From Methylococcaceae bacterium UBA1147 (GTDB taxonomy: Bacteria > Pseudomonadota > Gammaproteobacteria > Methylococcales > UBA1147), in contig DBZZ01000024.1 in NCBI GenBank assembly GCA_002311315.1, forward strand, positions 71,230 to 89,675: DNA of 18,446 nucleotides, given 5' to 3'. Numbering within the stretch: the first letter of the stretch is position 1; each line of letters opens with the position of its first letter. Below, piece after piece: positions 8,318 to 15,487 of this stretch. The notes beneath the pieces are model-generated. The model saw nothing but the letters and a program-made list of their open reading frames with translations, ran no database searches and had not been told where the DNA came from. The translations under genes and the position numbers were made by a program.

Positions 8318-9037
8318 ATGCCTTTTTGTGGAGAGCGTAGAGAAAGCTTTGTTTCAACCAGAGAACTGGCTGCATGGACTGAATGCCATGCAGTTTGGGT
8401 CGGCCTGTTCGTGCTGGCGTTTCTTTCGGGGTTGCCGCATGTCGTGGCCGTACTGCCGGCGGCCATTTCCTTTTCCGGATTGATTCTGCGTTTCAGGAAC
8501 CGCTGGACCCCGTGCAACCGGTTCGGGATTGCGAACGCGATTACCCTTTTTCGCCTTTGTGGCATCCTCATGCTGTTTTGCATAACGGTTCCAGGGGCGG
8601 CTTGGGTCGGCGAGGTGGCCATTGTTTTGTTCATGCTGGATGCCCTGGACGGCTGGGCTGCACGGAGATGGGAGCTCGTGTCTGAATTCGGCGAGTATTT
8701 TGACAAGGAGGTTGATGCCTTCTTTCTCCTGGTCCTCTGTGTGCTGATTTACTCTGATCAGCGGTTTGGTGCATGGGTTCTGGTGCCCGGACTACTGCGT
8801 TATTTTTTCGTTGGCTATCTCAAGGCGACTAGGCCGCTCCGGATCAAGGAACAACGCACAGCCCGAGGGCGTCTGGTTTATTTTCTGGTCATGGTTTCGA
8901 TGATTTCCGCATTCATGGTTGACGAGGATTTCTATCGTCCCTTGGTGGCGGTTGGGAGCTTGTTGCTCTGCCTTTCGTTCGCCGATGCGGTGCGCTGTGT
9001 TCAGCGGGGAATCGATATACAACAGGAATCTGAATGA
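8318..9037 (+). CDS. CDP-alcohol phosphatidyltransferase family protein
   Basis: A 239-residue membrane enzyme with the full CDP-alcohol phosphotransferase signature D-x2-D-G-x2-A-R-x8-G-x3-D-x3-D at residues 108-133 (DALDGWAARRW ... FGEYFDKEVD). The preceding helix has the family start ANAITLFRL. About six membrane helices are visible. Enzymes of this family (PgsA, Pcs, CdsA partners, archaetidyl transferases) swap CMP of a CDP-linked lipid or alcohol for another alcohol; which one acts here is not evident. The ATG at 8318 is preferred; a TTG at 8252 would add 22 residues without homologous character. The gene overlaps the next methyltransferase by ATGA. It heads a two-gene plus-strand unit embedded between two minus-strand units of the same cluster. 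Confidence 0.9.
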   Translation: MPFCGERRESFVSTRELAAWTECHAVWVGLFVLAFLSGLPHVVAVLPAAISFSGLILRFRNRWTPCNRFGIANAITLFRLCGILMLFCITVPGAAWVGEVAIVLFMLDALDGWAARRWELVSEFGEYFDKEVDAFFLLVLCVLIYSDQRFGAWVLVPGLLRYFFVGYLKATRPLRIKEQRTARGRLVYFLVMVSMISAFMVDEDFYRPLVAVGSLLLCLSFADAVRCVQRGIDIQQESE

Positions 9038-9789
9038 CGCGTCTGCAAACCAGGGAGGTCGAGACTGACCGCGATCTTCAGCATTTCTTTGATGAAGCTG
9101 CACTGGATTACGTGGATCAGCACGGGAATCCAGAGAAGCTGCTGGCGTACCGTCTGTCTATCATCCGTTCTCTGGTTGGAGAGCAGGGTGCAGGCACCTT
9201 GCTGGAGATTGGATGCGGTACCGGTATCCACCTGTTTTCGCTTACAGACTATTTTGATCTGTTGATGGGGACCGATATTTCGCCATTGATGATCGAACAG
9301 GCCAGTAAGACCAGGGAACGCTCGGCGGCGTCAGAACGGGTTCGTCTCGAGGTGGACCGGGCCGAGGAATTGTCAACGGTGCCCGATGAAACGGTCGACT
9401 GTGTTCTTTGCGTCGGTGCTTTTGAACACATGCTCGACAAGCTCGCAGTGGTGCAGCAGGTGCAGCGTGTATTGAGGCCCGGAGGCGCTTTTGTGTGTCT
9501 CACGCCCAATGGGGATTACCTCTGGTATCGGTTGATCGCGCCCATCCTCGGATTCGAAACCCGGCATCTGAGTACTGATCGATTCATGAGTCTACCCTCG
9601 ATTCGCAAGCTCCTCGCGGAAACTTCCCTGGTCCTGTGCCGCGAGGGTTGCTGGACTTTTGTTCCTAGGGGCGACATTCCAGGGCTAATTTCAGCTCTAC
9701 TGGCTTCGGTGGATCTTGTTGGTCGGGTGCTGAGTTTGCCGTCATGCCGCGGGGGGGTTTATTTCAGGGCCATTAAGTCGGGATGGTGA
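9034..9789 (+). CDS. class I SAM-dependent methyltransferase (Methyltransf_11 type)
   Basis: A 251-residue protein with a textbook SAM-binding motif LLEIGCGTG (residues 56-64), an acidic residue at the end of strand 2 (MGTDIS, D81), a motif near residues 125-135 (VLCVGAFEHML) and LRPGGAF after it, as in UbiE/UbiG-like and Methyltransf_11 enzymes. The C-terminal third (residues ~165-251) is partly hydrophobic (RLIAPILGFE, GLISALLASVDLVGRVL) and might bring the enzyme to a membrane or a lipid-like substrate. It starts within the stop of the CDP-alcohol phosphatidyltransferase (ATGA), so the product of that enzyme is a reasonable candidate substrate; this is inference. The gene ends 40 bases from the convergent PTPS-like gene. 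Confidence 0.88.
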   Translation: MTRLQTREVETDRDLQHFFDEAALDYVDQHGNPEKLLAYRLSIIRSLVGEQGAGTLLEIGCGTGIHLFSLTDYFDLLMGTDISPLMIEQASKTRERSAASERVRLEVDRAEELSTVPDETVDCVLCVGAFEHMLDKLAVVQQVQRVLRPGGAFVCLTPNGDYLWYRLIAPILGFETRHLSTDRFMSLPSIRKLLAETSLVLCREGCWTFVPRGDIPGLISALLASVDLVGRVLSLPSCRGGVYFRAIKSGW

Positions 9790-9829
9790 AGAGGGCGTAT
9801 GGCGTCGACTGGAAGCCGTCGCTCCAATG

Positions 9830-10201
9830 TCAGGGCTGGCGGTAGGCGGCCCAGTCATTCTCGTTTTCCCACAGCCTGACTGAAAGTACGCTGCCATCGA
9901 TGCCCAGCCTGCTGACCAGTTCTTCCCAGAGGACCCGCGCAAACCTTTCCAGGCTAGGGTTCAGATCCTTGAACGGCACCAGGTCGTTGAGGGTGTTTTC
10001 CTGGTAACTGTCGATGATTCGGCCAAGCGATGATTCGAGGTCGACGATATCGATGAGGTAGCCATGCTGGTCGAGGTCCTGTTGCTGGACCCGAACCTCT
10101 ACCTTGTAATGATGACTGTGTCGTTCGTTTTCCCTGCCCCAGTCGCCTCCGATCAGGTAGTGCTGTGCAATGAAATCGCGCGTAATGGCCAGTTGGTACA
10201 T
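9830..10201 (-). CDS. 6-pyruvoyltetrahydropterin synthase/QueD homologue with altered active site
   Basis: A 123-residue protein of the T-fold PTPS/QueD family. The three zinc ligands are present: H14 in FIAQH, and H28 and H30 in RHSHHY. The Glu that anchors the pterin or purine ring near the C-terminus also appears kept (E112 in LWENEND). By my alignment to E. coli QueD, the catalytic Cys (CGRLHGH) is replaced by Glu24 (ENERHSH), and the catalytic Asp-His of LDHHYLND is replaced by Gln-Glu (YQENTLND, residues 66-73). It is therefore unlikely to be a standard QueD or PTPS; the Cys-to-Glu change recalls PTPS-III, though the spacing differs. The ATG at 10201 is chosen because GGAAG lies 5 bases upstream; a TTG at 10216 overlaps the upstream stop. 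It is the last gene of the unit with the cyclohydrolase fusion and dehydrogenase. Confidence 0.85.
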   Translation of the reverse strand: MYQLAITRDFIAQHYLIGGDWGRENERHSHHYKVEVRVQQQDLDQHGYLIDIVDLESSLGRIIDSYQENTLNDLVPFKDLNPSLERFARVLWEELVSRLGIDGSVLSVRLWENENDWAAYRQP

Positions 10202-10212
10202 GGATGCTTCCT

Positions 10213-11241
10213 TCAAGAATATTCAAAGATTACCTGCAGACAATTCTCCAGGCGTTGGCTAGCCACCTCAAAGGCTCTGTCACAATCCTGCAGCTGGAAC
10301 CGGTGGGTAATCAGCGATGCAGGCCGGATCGCCCGAATCATGTCCCATGCCAGGGCAATCCTCCGCTGCTTGTTCCATCGACCGCTGAGGGATGGACTCA
10401 GGGTGCTCACCTGACTGGAGACAATGTTGATACGGCGTCGGTGGAAATGGCCTCCAAGATCCAGTGCATGGCTCCGTGTTCCGTACCATGAACCCAGTAG
10501 GATGGTTCCGTCGAAGCCGGTTGCTTCTATTGCCTGGTTCAAGGCCTGCATGTTGCCGGAAAGTTCGAAGACAATGTCCACTCCCTGGGCATTGCTGTTG
10601 TTGAACAGTTCATTGATCAGGGACTGCCATTGGCCGGTATCTGATGGATCGGCGACATCGCACAAGCTCGAGTTCAGCGCCCGCTGCCGTCTGTCGGCTA
10701 AAGGGTCGAGACCGATGAGCCGATCAGGCCCTTGCCTGGACAGCAGTTCGCACGTCAGTAGGCCGACGATACCCAGTCCGAATACCATCACCCGGCTGCC
10801 GATAACCGGATTGGCGTCCATGACGAAATTAAGCGCCGACTCCATGTTGGGCAGAAACAGTGCATCGTAGTGATTAAGGTCAGCCGGAATGGGCAGGCAT
10901 TCGACGACCGGAACGATGACCTGGTCCTGATGGGGATGGAATACGAAGACGGAACGGCCGATCCAGGACGAATCCACCTCTTTGCCGCATTCGGTAATTT
11001 TTCCGCTCAGTGTGTATCCGTAGCTGAAAGGGTATTCGAGGCGACCGTCGAGGTTCCTGATGCTGACGTCTCCATCGATCTCCCGGGGCATGTGCCCACG
11101 GTAGATCATGGATTCCGTGCCCGGACTGATTGCCGAACAAAGCGTTTGGATCAAAACCTCTTTGCTTCCCAGGGTCTCCAGGCTGATTTCCCGGGGTTCG
11201 GCTTTTCCCGGGCCGATGTGGACAACGGCCAGAGACTTCAT
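10213..11241 (-). CDS. medium-chain dehydrogenase/reductase, probably zinc-independent
   Basis: A 342-residue member of the medium-chain dehydrogenase/reductase (alcohol dehydrogenase-like) superfamily. The coenzyme-binding Rossmann motif is clear (VFGLGIVGLL, GxGxxG at residues 155-160), with an acidic residue after strand 2 (GLDP, D179) that favours NAD(H). The usual catalytic zinc pattern CG(S/T)D ... GHE is not found; the matching segments read SPGTE (39-43) and GYT (75-77), and the four-Cys structural zinc loop is absent. A segment HPHQD (102-106) may be part of the active site instead. The start at 11241 overlaps the stop of the cyclohydrolase fusion gene as ATGA; the frame stays open 20 codons further upstream without homology. 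Genes of this subfamily beside a PTPS homologue seem familiar to me from other proteobacterial genomes, but I cannot check that. Substrate unknown. Confidence 0.85.
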   Translation of the reverse strand: MKSLAVVHIGPGKAEPREISLETLGSKEVLIQTLCSAISPGTESMIYRGHMPREIDGDVSIRNLDGRLEYPFSYGYTLSGKITECGKEVDSSWIGRSVFVFHPHQDQVIVPVVECLPIPADLNHYDALFLPNMESALNFVMDANPVIGSRVMVFGLGIVGLLTCELLSRQGPDRLIGLDPLADRRQRALNSSLCDVADPSDTGQWQSLINELFNNSNAQGVDIVFELSGNMQALNQAIEATGFDGTILLGSWYGTRSHALDLGGHFHRRRINIVSSQVSTLSPSLSGRWNKQRRIALAWDMIRAIRPASLITHRFQLQDCDRAFEVASQRLENCLQVIFEYS

Positions 11242-12587
11242 GGCCGGGTCTTGAGTTCTCCGAAGGCAATCATGTCCGATCCCAGACGATGGTACTCGCA
11301 ATTCTCGATCACCAGCGGCGCCGCTTCCGGTGGTCGATGCAGGTTTTCGACCGCCTTAAGGCCTCCAATCAGTCTCGGGGCGATGGTGACAATGCAGTAA
11401 TCTGCGGACTCCTGTCCGAGGAATTGTCCGATGATGGAACCACCGCCTTCCACCATAATCGAGGTAAAGCCGAGCTTAGCGATGATGTCCAATGCATCCG
11501 TCAGATCGACCCGGTGATGAGCGTTGCTTTTGACCCGTATGACGGAGATTCCCAGCGATTCCAGTTTCTGCTTGCGGTCTTCCGGCGCTTCCTCGGTGGT
11601 CAGAATGACCGGAGCCGGCGAGTCGCTTTCCAGCATCCTTGCATCGGCGGGGAATCGCAGCAGGCTGTCGAGGATGATCGGTTGCGGGTTGGGGCCCTCG
11701 CAATGACGCACGGTCAGGCGGGGGTTGTCGACCAGTACGGTGTTGATGCCTACCAGAAGACCGTCGTGCTGGGAACGCAGGAAATGGGTCATTTCCAGCG
11801 ACTTGTGGCAGCTCAGCGCCAACGAGTCGGAACCTCTAGAGGCAATGCTGCCGTCAATGCTCTGGGCATAACTCACGGTTACAAGGGGACGTTCGGCCTT
11901 GATCATTTTCCCGCTACGTAGCGAATCGAGCAGCGGCCTCAGGAACGAAAACCTGTGGGGAACTTCCAGCGGCCTGTTCAGAGACAGCATGTGGGACATC
12001 TTCTCGGCCTTGGTCGTCAGGTACCTGGTGTTTTCCATGTGGTGCCCGACTTCAATCGGAATACGGTCATCGACCCGGATGCCCAGTTTGCCCAATTCGG
12101 ATATCTTGGTTGGGTTGTTCGTCATCAGCCGCACCGAAAGGACCTTGAGGTCCTGCAGTATCAGTGCAGCGACCTGGTAATTGCGTTCATCCGCCCGGTG
12201 CCCGAGTTCGATGTTCGCATCAACGGTGTCAAAACCCTGGTCCTGCAGATTATAGGCTTTCAGCTTTTCCAAAAGCCCGATTCCGCGGCCTTCCTGGCGA
12301 AGGTATACCAGTACACCGCATTCTGCTTCCCCCAGTGAATGCATCGATGATTGAAGTTGATCACGACAGTCGCAGCGCCTGGAACCCAGGACATCCCCGG
12401 TGAAGCATTCGGAATGGATGCGGACCGCAACCCCGTTTTGTTCCGAGACATCACCTTTCACCATGGCAATGTGTTCCTTGTCGTCAAGGGTATTGCGGTA
12501 ATAGTAGAGCATGAATTCGCCGTGCTCGGTGGGGATACGGGAACGTACGACATTGGATACATGTGGCTGGTTTGCTGAAATTACCAT
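11238..12587 (-). CDS. GTP cyclohydrolase II - RibD-type reductase fusion
   Basis: A 449-residue two-domain enzyme. Residues ~12-200 are GTP cyclohydrolase II (RibA): the zinc cysteines C61, C72 and C74 (ECFTGDVLGSRRCDC), the RQEGRGIGL motif (98-106), the catalytic Tyr112 and the TTKAEKMSHM end are all kept. Residues ~235-445 are the RibD C-terminal reductase domain (SYAQSIDGSIA, GINTVLVDNPRLTVR, MVEGGGSIIGQFL). RibA makes 2,5-diamino-6-ribosylamino-4(3H)-pyrimidinone 5'-phosphate from GTP; the reductase could turn the ribosyl into a ribityl group. The RibD deaminase domain and DHBP synthase are absent, so it does not look like a complete riboflavin enzyme. ATG 12587 is preferred; ATG 12656 would add 23 residues without RibA similarity. 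First gene of a three-gene coupled unit. Confidence 0.92.
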   Translation of the reverse strand: MVISANQPHVSNVVRSRIPTEHGEFMLYYYRNTLDDKEHIAMVKGDVSEQNGVAVRIHSECFTGDVLGSRRCDCRDQLQSSMHSLGEAECGVLVYLRQEGRGIGLLEKLKAYNLQDQGFDTVDANIELGHRADERNYQVAALILQDLKVLSVRLMTNNPTKISELGKLGIRVDDRIPIEVGHHMENTRYLTTKAEKMSHMLSLNRPLEVPHRFSFLRPLLDSLRSGKMIKAERPLVTVSYAQSIDGSIASRGSDSLALSCHKSLEMTHFLRSQHDGLLVGINTVLVDNPRLTVRHCEGPNPQPIILDSLLRFPADARMLESDSPAPVILTTEEAPEDRKQKLESLGISVIRVKSNAHHRVDLTDALDIIAKLGFTSIMVEGGGSIIGQFLGQESADYCIVTIAPRLIGGLKAVENLHRPPEAAPLVIENCEYHRLGSDMIAFGELKTRP

Positions 12588-12661
12588 GCTATTTGTTGTG
12601 CCCTGATGCCTTTGGTCGGGTATCTTTACGAGAAGTGATCTCTTATACAATACCATGAGAA

Positions 12662-12688
12662 TTTATATCGGGCAGGATGGTCAAACAA
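12662..12688 (-). promoter_or_regulatory. weak candidate promoter of the cyclohydrolase fusion unit
   Basis: On the minus strand TTGTTT (12683-12688) precedes TATAAA (12662-12667) with a 15-base spacer, shorter than ideal. Transcription would begin near 12655, which would leave the ATG at 12656 outside the message and favour the ATG at 12587 as start. I see no FMN riboswitch between this element and the gene. Confidence 0.22.
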
Positions 12689-13052
12689 GACATGTGATGG
12701 TCCAGATTTCCGTTCCTGTAGGATTGCGGCGATGCCGGTTGTGTTTTGTGCGAGCAGTGTGTCGATGGTTTCGGTTTTCAGCAGGCGAGTCAGGAGACCG
12801 GTTCTGGTTCATCTTGTTGTACCAATGTTTGGTTGGCGCGATAATTGACAGCATAAATTCTGGTTGGGCCTTGATCACAGAAGCAACCTGGGTCTGGTGG
12901 TTGGCGGAAGCCTTTTCAACGATCCGGGGTGGTCAACCCGTACTGAATGATGTTTTCGATGCCGTATGTGCCAACCGACCCGTTTGCGCTCAGAGTGTTG
13001 TCGACGGGTACGGAGTCTGACATTTTCCATTGAACGAGGAGTATCTGGAATA
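12689..13052. other. divergent intergenic region without recognisable gene
   Basis: This region separates the minus-strand cyclohydrolase unit from the plus-strand DUF2232 gene. Open frames cross it (plus, about 12655-13020; minus, 12875-13105), but their translations show no domain and no sensible start, so I regard them as chance. No tRNA, riboswitch or clear terminator is visible. It should contain the promoter of the DUF2232 gene. Confidence 0.4.
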
Positions 13053-13922
13053 ATGCGTGCATTTGCTAAATTCATATTGGCCGGACGGCTGAATGCCATC
13101 TTCATCGCGGCGTTCTTTGGGGCCGTGTCTGTTTATTCATCACCGCTTTCGGTTTTTAGTGCTACTGCGATTGCATTGGTAGCTCTGAGCAAGGGTTTCG
13201 GCGAAGCGTTCTATGTGGTTGGTGTTTCAGCGATCCTGATCGAGATTTTCCTGACCTTTTCCCCGGCAAGTACCAGTCTTCCTTTTCCGGTTGTTTTTGC
13301 CCTGTGGGTGCCGGTCCTTGTGGGTGCCTGGTTCTTGCGTGAGAGTGCCTCACAGTCCAGTGCACTGGCGGCAGTGGCAGGCGTGTGCGCAGTGTTTGTT
13401 CTGGGTATGCATCTGGTCATCGGCGATGTGGTGGCGTGGTGGGCACAGTGGTTCCAACAGGCGATTCCCGGCTTTTCGGATCAGACCGGTGGCGAGATCG
13501 GACCGGTCGATTTTGTTCGGTTGGCTAACGGCTTCGCAGCCATGTTCCTGGGGTTTGGTGCAATGCTTACCTTGTTCTTTACGCGTTGGATACAGGCGGC
13601 GTTGTTCAATCCCGGCGGGTTTTCCAGGGAATTCATGGTGCTGAAACTGCCGCGTACCCTGCTGATCGGAATTCTCCTGCTACTCGTGGTCACCGGTTCT
13701 TTCAATCAGCAAATGATGAGCGATCTGTTCATGGTCTCTCTGATGCTTTATTTTTTCCAGGGTCTTTGTGTTCTGCATGCCTTTGTGGTGCACCGCCAGT
13801 TAAGCAGGCACTGGCTGATCGCCCCGTACCTGGGTCTGTTTTTGCTGCCCCAGATCCTGGTGCCGGGCATGGCGCTGATGGGGGTAGCTGATTCGATTGT
13901 CGATTTTCGCTCACGCCAGTAA
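13053..13922 (+). CDS. DUF2232-like integral membrane protein
   Basis: A 289-residue hydrophobic protein with about eight membrane helices. Its layout and motifs (paired small helices at the N-terminus, a central LANGFAAMFLGFGAML segment, then FNPGGFSREFMVLKLPR and a C-terminal LLPQILVPGMALMGVADSIVDFR) match the DUF2232/YybS-type family often present in gammaproteobacteria, whose function is not established. The ATG at 13053 is chosen because GAGGAG lies about 11 bases upstream and the chain begins there with a short basic stretch (MRAFAKF) before the first helix; reading from 12966 would add 29 polar residues. Family assignment is from general resemblance and should be taken as moderate. Confidence 0.75.
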   Translation: MRAFAKFILAGRLNAIFIAAFFGAVSVYSSPLSVFSATAIALVALSKGFGEAFYVVGVSAILIEIFLTFSPASTSLPFPVVFALWVPVLVGAWFLRESASQSSALAAVAGVCAVFVLGMHLVIGDVVAWWAQWFQQAIPGFSDQTGGEIGPVDFVRLANGFAAMFLGFGAMLTLFFTRWIQAALFNPGGFSREFMVLKLPRTLLIGILLLLVVTGSFNQQMMSDLFMVSLMLYFFQGLCVLHAFVVHRQLSRHWLIAPYLGLFLLPQILVPGMALMGVADSIVDFRSRQ

Positions 13923-13957
13923 CGGGCACGACTGAAACCTCTATCCACGGAACCCGA

Positions 13958-13974
13958 TTCGTGGTCGGGCATTT
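13958..13974 (+). terminator. weak hairpin after the DUF2232 gene
   Basis: CCCGA and TCGGG can pair across a seven-base loop (TTCGTGG). No T-run follows directly, although an AT-rich tract comes about 20 bases later, so this is only a possible transcription end. Confidence 0.15.
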
Positions 13975-14024
13975 CAACGTTCTTAGAAACCTTAATTTTA
14001 TTCGACAAGTGTAGGTGTGATCCG

Positions 14025-14720
14025 ATGATTCCTGTTCGGGATACGATTCCCTGTGTAAATACGCCAACGGTTACCTGGACTCTGATTGGCGTGAATGTGC
14101 TTGTATTCCTGTTGATGAAGCTGCTCAGTGAGCCGTCTGCCGTCCAAATCCTGCATCTTTACGGATTGGTGCCAGCGCGCTACTTTTACCCGGAGTGGGC
14201 CTTGGCGCTTGGATATCCTGCGGATACATACCTGCCTTTCCTGAGCTGTATTTTCCTCCATGCCGGATGGTCGCATATCCTGTTCAATATCTGGCTGATC
14301 TGGATTTTTGCCGACAACGTTGAAGATGTGATGGGTAAACCGCGTTTCATTGCGTTTTACCTAATTTGTGGGTTGATCGCCAGTGCGGTACACCTTGCCT
14401 ACAATCCGGATTCTACAACACCGACCGTTGGCGCTTCGGGCGCCATAGCGGGTGTCCTCGGAGCTTATTTTTTCCTCTATCCCTATGCAAAGATAGTGGT
14501 CTGGATTCCCATTTTTTACCTGCCAATTTTCATACAGATTCCGGCGATCGCCTTTCTGGGCGCCTGGGTTATTTTGCAGTTGTACGAGGTAACCACGGCA
14601 ATGGTGATTCCAGAGGCCTACATGGATGTCGCATGGTGGGGCCACCTGGGAGGGTTTGTTGCAGGGGCGGTACTGCACCGTTTCTTGCTCATTACAGAAC
14701 CCCGTCAGGTTGATCAGTGA
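14025..14720 (+). CDS. rhomboid-family intramembrane serine protease
   Basis: A 231-residue membrane protein with six to seven helices. The catalytic pair is visible: Ser138 in the GASGA motif and His207 in AWWGHLGGFVAG. The oxyanion-side motif HxxxN of the second helix is present (SHILFN, H84-N88) and the loop after the first helix has the usual W and R residues. The N-terminus MIPVRDTIP is typical of a rhomboid subfamily found in many bacteria. Such proteases cleave other membrane proteins within or near the lipid bilayer; the target here is unknown. The start is supported by AGGTG about 8 bases upstream. The gene lies 102 bases after the DUF2232 gene and is followed by a short tandem repeat. 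Confidence 0.93.
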   Translation: MIPVRDTIPCVNTPTVTWTLIGVNVLVFLLMKLLSEPSAVQILHLYGLVPARYFYPEWALALGYPADTYLPFLSCIFLHAGWSHILFNIWLIWIFADNVEDVMGKPRFIAFYLICGLIASAVHLAYNPDSTTPTVGASGAIAGVLGAYFFLYPYAKIVVWIPIFYLPIFIQIPAIAFLGAWVILQLYEVTTAMVIPEAYMDVAWWGHLGGFVAGAVLHRFLLITEPRQVDQ

Positions 14721-14754
14721 GTCTATCTCTAAATTGATTCGGAGTGCTTTCTTA

Positions 14755-14799
14755 CTGTATTATGCTCCCTTTTGGGCTGTATTCTGCTCCCTTTTGGGC
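14755..14799 (+). repeat. tandem duplication of a 22-base unit
   Basis: Two adjoining copies of the unit CTGTATTmTGCTCCCTTTTGGG (m = A, then C) at 14755-14776 and 14777-14798, both followed by C. They differ at one position only. Each holds a short CCC-TTTT-GGG hairpin. The second copy runs into the hairpin at 14797. Confidence 0.85.
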
Positions 14800-14822
14800 C
14801 GAACGCTCAGTCGGCCGTCTTT
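14797..14822 (+). terminator. candidate terminator after the rhomboid gene
   Basis: GGCCGA (14797-14802) pairs perfectly with TCGGCC (14811-14816) across an eight-base loop and is followed by GTCTTT. The T-run is short, so termination may be partial. Confidence 0.4.
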
Positions 14823-14850
14823 CCTAAGCCATAGATAGTAATTTCTGAAC

Positions 14851-15183
14851 ATGAAACGCGTAAATCTTATCCTGATACGAATCTTCCAGCTGGTTGTTTT
14901 TCTGTTGTTTACCTTTTTCGTATTGGCTTACTTTGGGGCTTTGCTCCTGGTTCCCTTGAGCGCCCTGACTCAGCTGACGGGCATTCTGTCGCTGGTCGGC
15001 ATCCCCGGAACACTTGCCGCGATCCTTTCGCTGCCGATTGTCGGTTACCTGGGTTACTTGGTCTACAGGATTCCCGGTCTGGTAATCATGCTGTTTGAAA
15101 CGGGCTTTGAAGTGGCCATTATTGGCCAGAGTCGGATCGCGGACTTTTCTGATCTGGCCGAGTCTGTTAGACAATCCGACTGA
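14851..15183 (+). CDS. small hydrophobic membrane protein, unknown function
   Basis: A 110-residue protein with a basic start (MKRVNLILIR), one long hydrophobic helix (about 11-35), a second and third hydrophobic segment (about 40-60 and 60-85) and a polar acidic tail (RIADFSDLAESVRQSD). I recognise no family. The hydrophobic pattern with charged ends, and the plausible codon use, make it likely to be a real inner-membrane protein. The ATG at 14851 lacks a good ribosome-binding site. It follows the rhomboid gene by 130 bases, with a repeat and a candidate terminator between, so it is probably transcribed from its own promoter. Confidence 0.65.
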   Translation: MKRVNLILIRIFQLVVFLLFTFFVLAYFGALLLVPLSALTQLTGILSLVGIPGTLAAILSLPIVGYLGYLVYRIPGLVIMLFETGFEVAIIGQSRIADFSDLAESVRQSD

Positions 15184-15487
15184 TCTAAGTCGTCTCCTGA
15201 AGGACGGCAGCCGGGTTCAGGGGCTGTCTGCTTCCGATACAGTCGTGAATCCGGATTTCTCTTGGTAACAATACCGAACGGCCCGGCTTTTCCGGAATGA
15301 CCAGAGGTCATCTTTCAGCCTGCCCTGCCGGTACAATAGTCTCCATGCGTTCTGCCGGACAGCGCCTCCGCGCACGCTGTTGAATCCTTATTTGTGTTAC
15401 TCTGTGGACTATGGGGATGATTGGAAACAGCATTGAAACGGTTGCTTTTAGTCAAGGCTGAATGACAGAGGATAGACGGGGAACATC
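15184..15487. other. intergenic stretch with small hairpins
   Basis: No gene is apparent. GGCAGCC (15206-15212) can pair with GGCTGTC (15222-15228, one G-T pair) across a nine-base loop, but no T-run follows. TCCTGAAGGA at 15194-15203 is a short inverted repeat. The minus-strand frames here and at 15315-15506 have no recognisable content. The promoter of the zinc-ribbon gene should lie near the right end. Confidence 0.35.

Noticed and set aside
12588..12700. FMN riboswitch upstream of the RibA fusion
   Set aside because: The leader is short and I find none of the conserved RFN-element segments.
12655..13020. 121-codon plus-strand frame between the cyclohydrolase and DUF2232 genes
   Set aside because: The translation mixes Cys, Trp and Arg without a domain, has no ribosome-binding site, and overlaps the start of a sure gene on the other strand.
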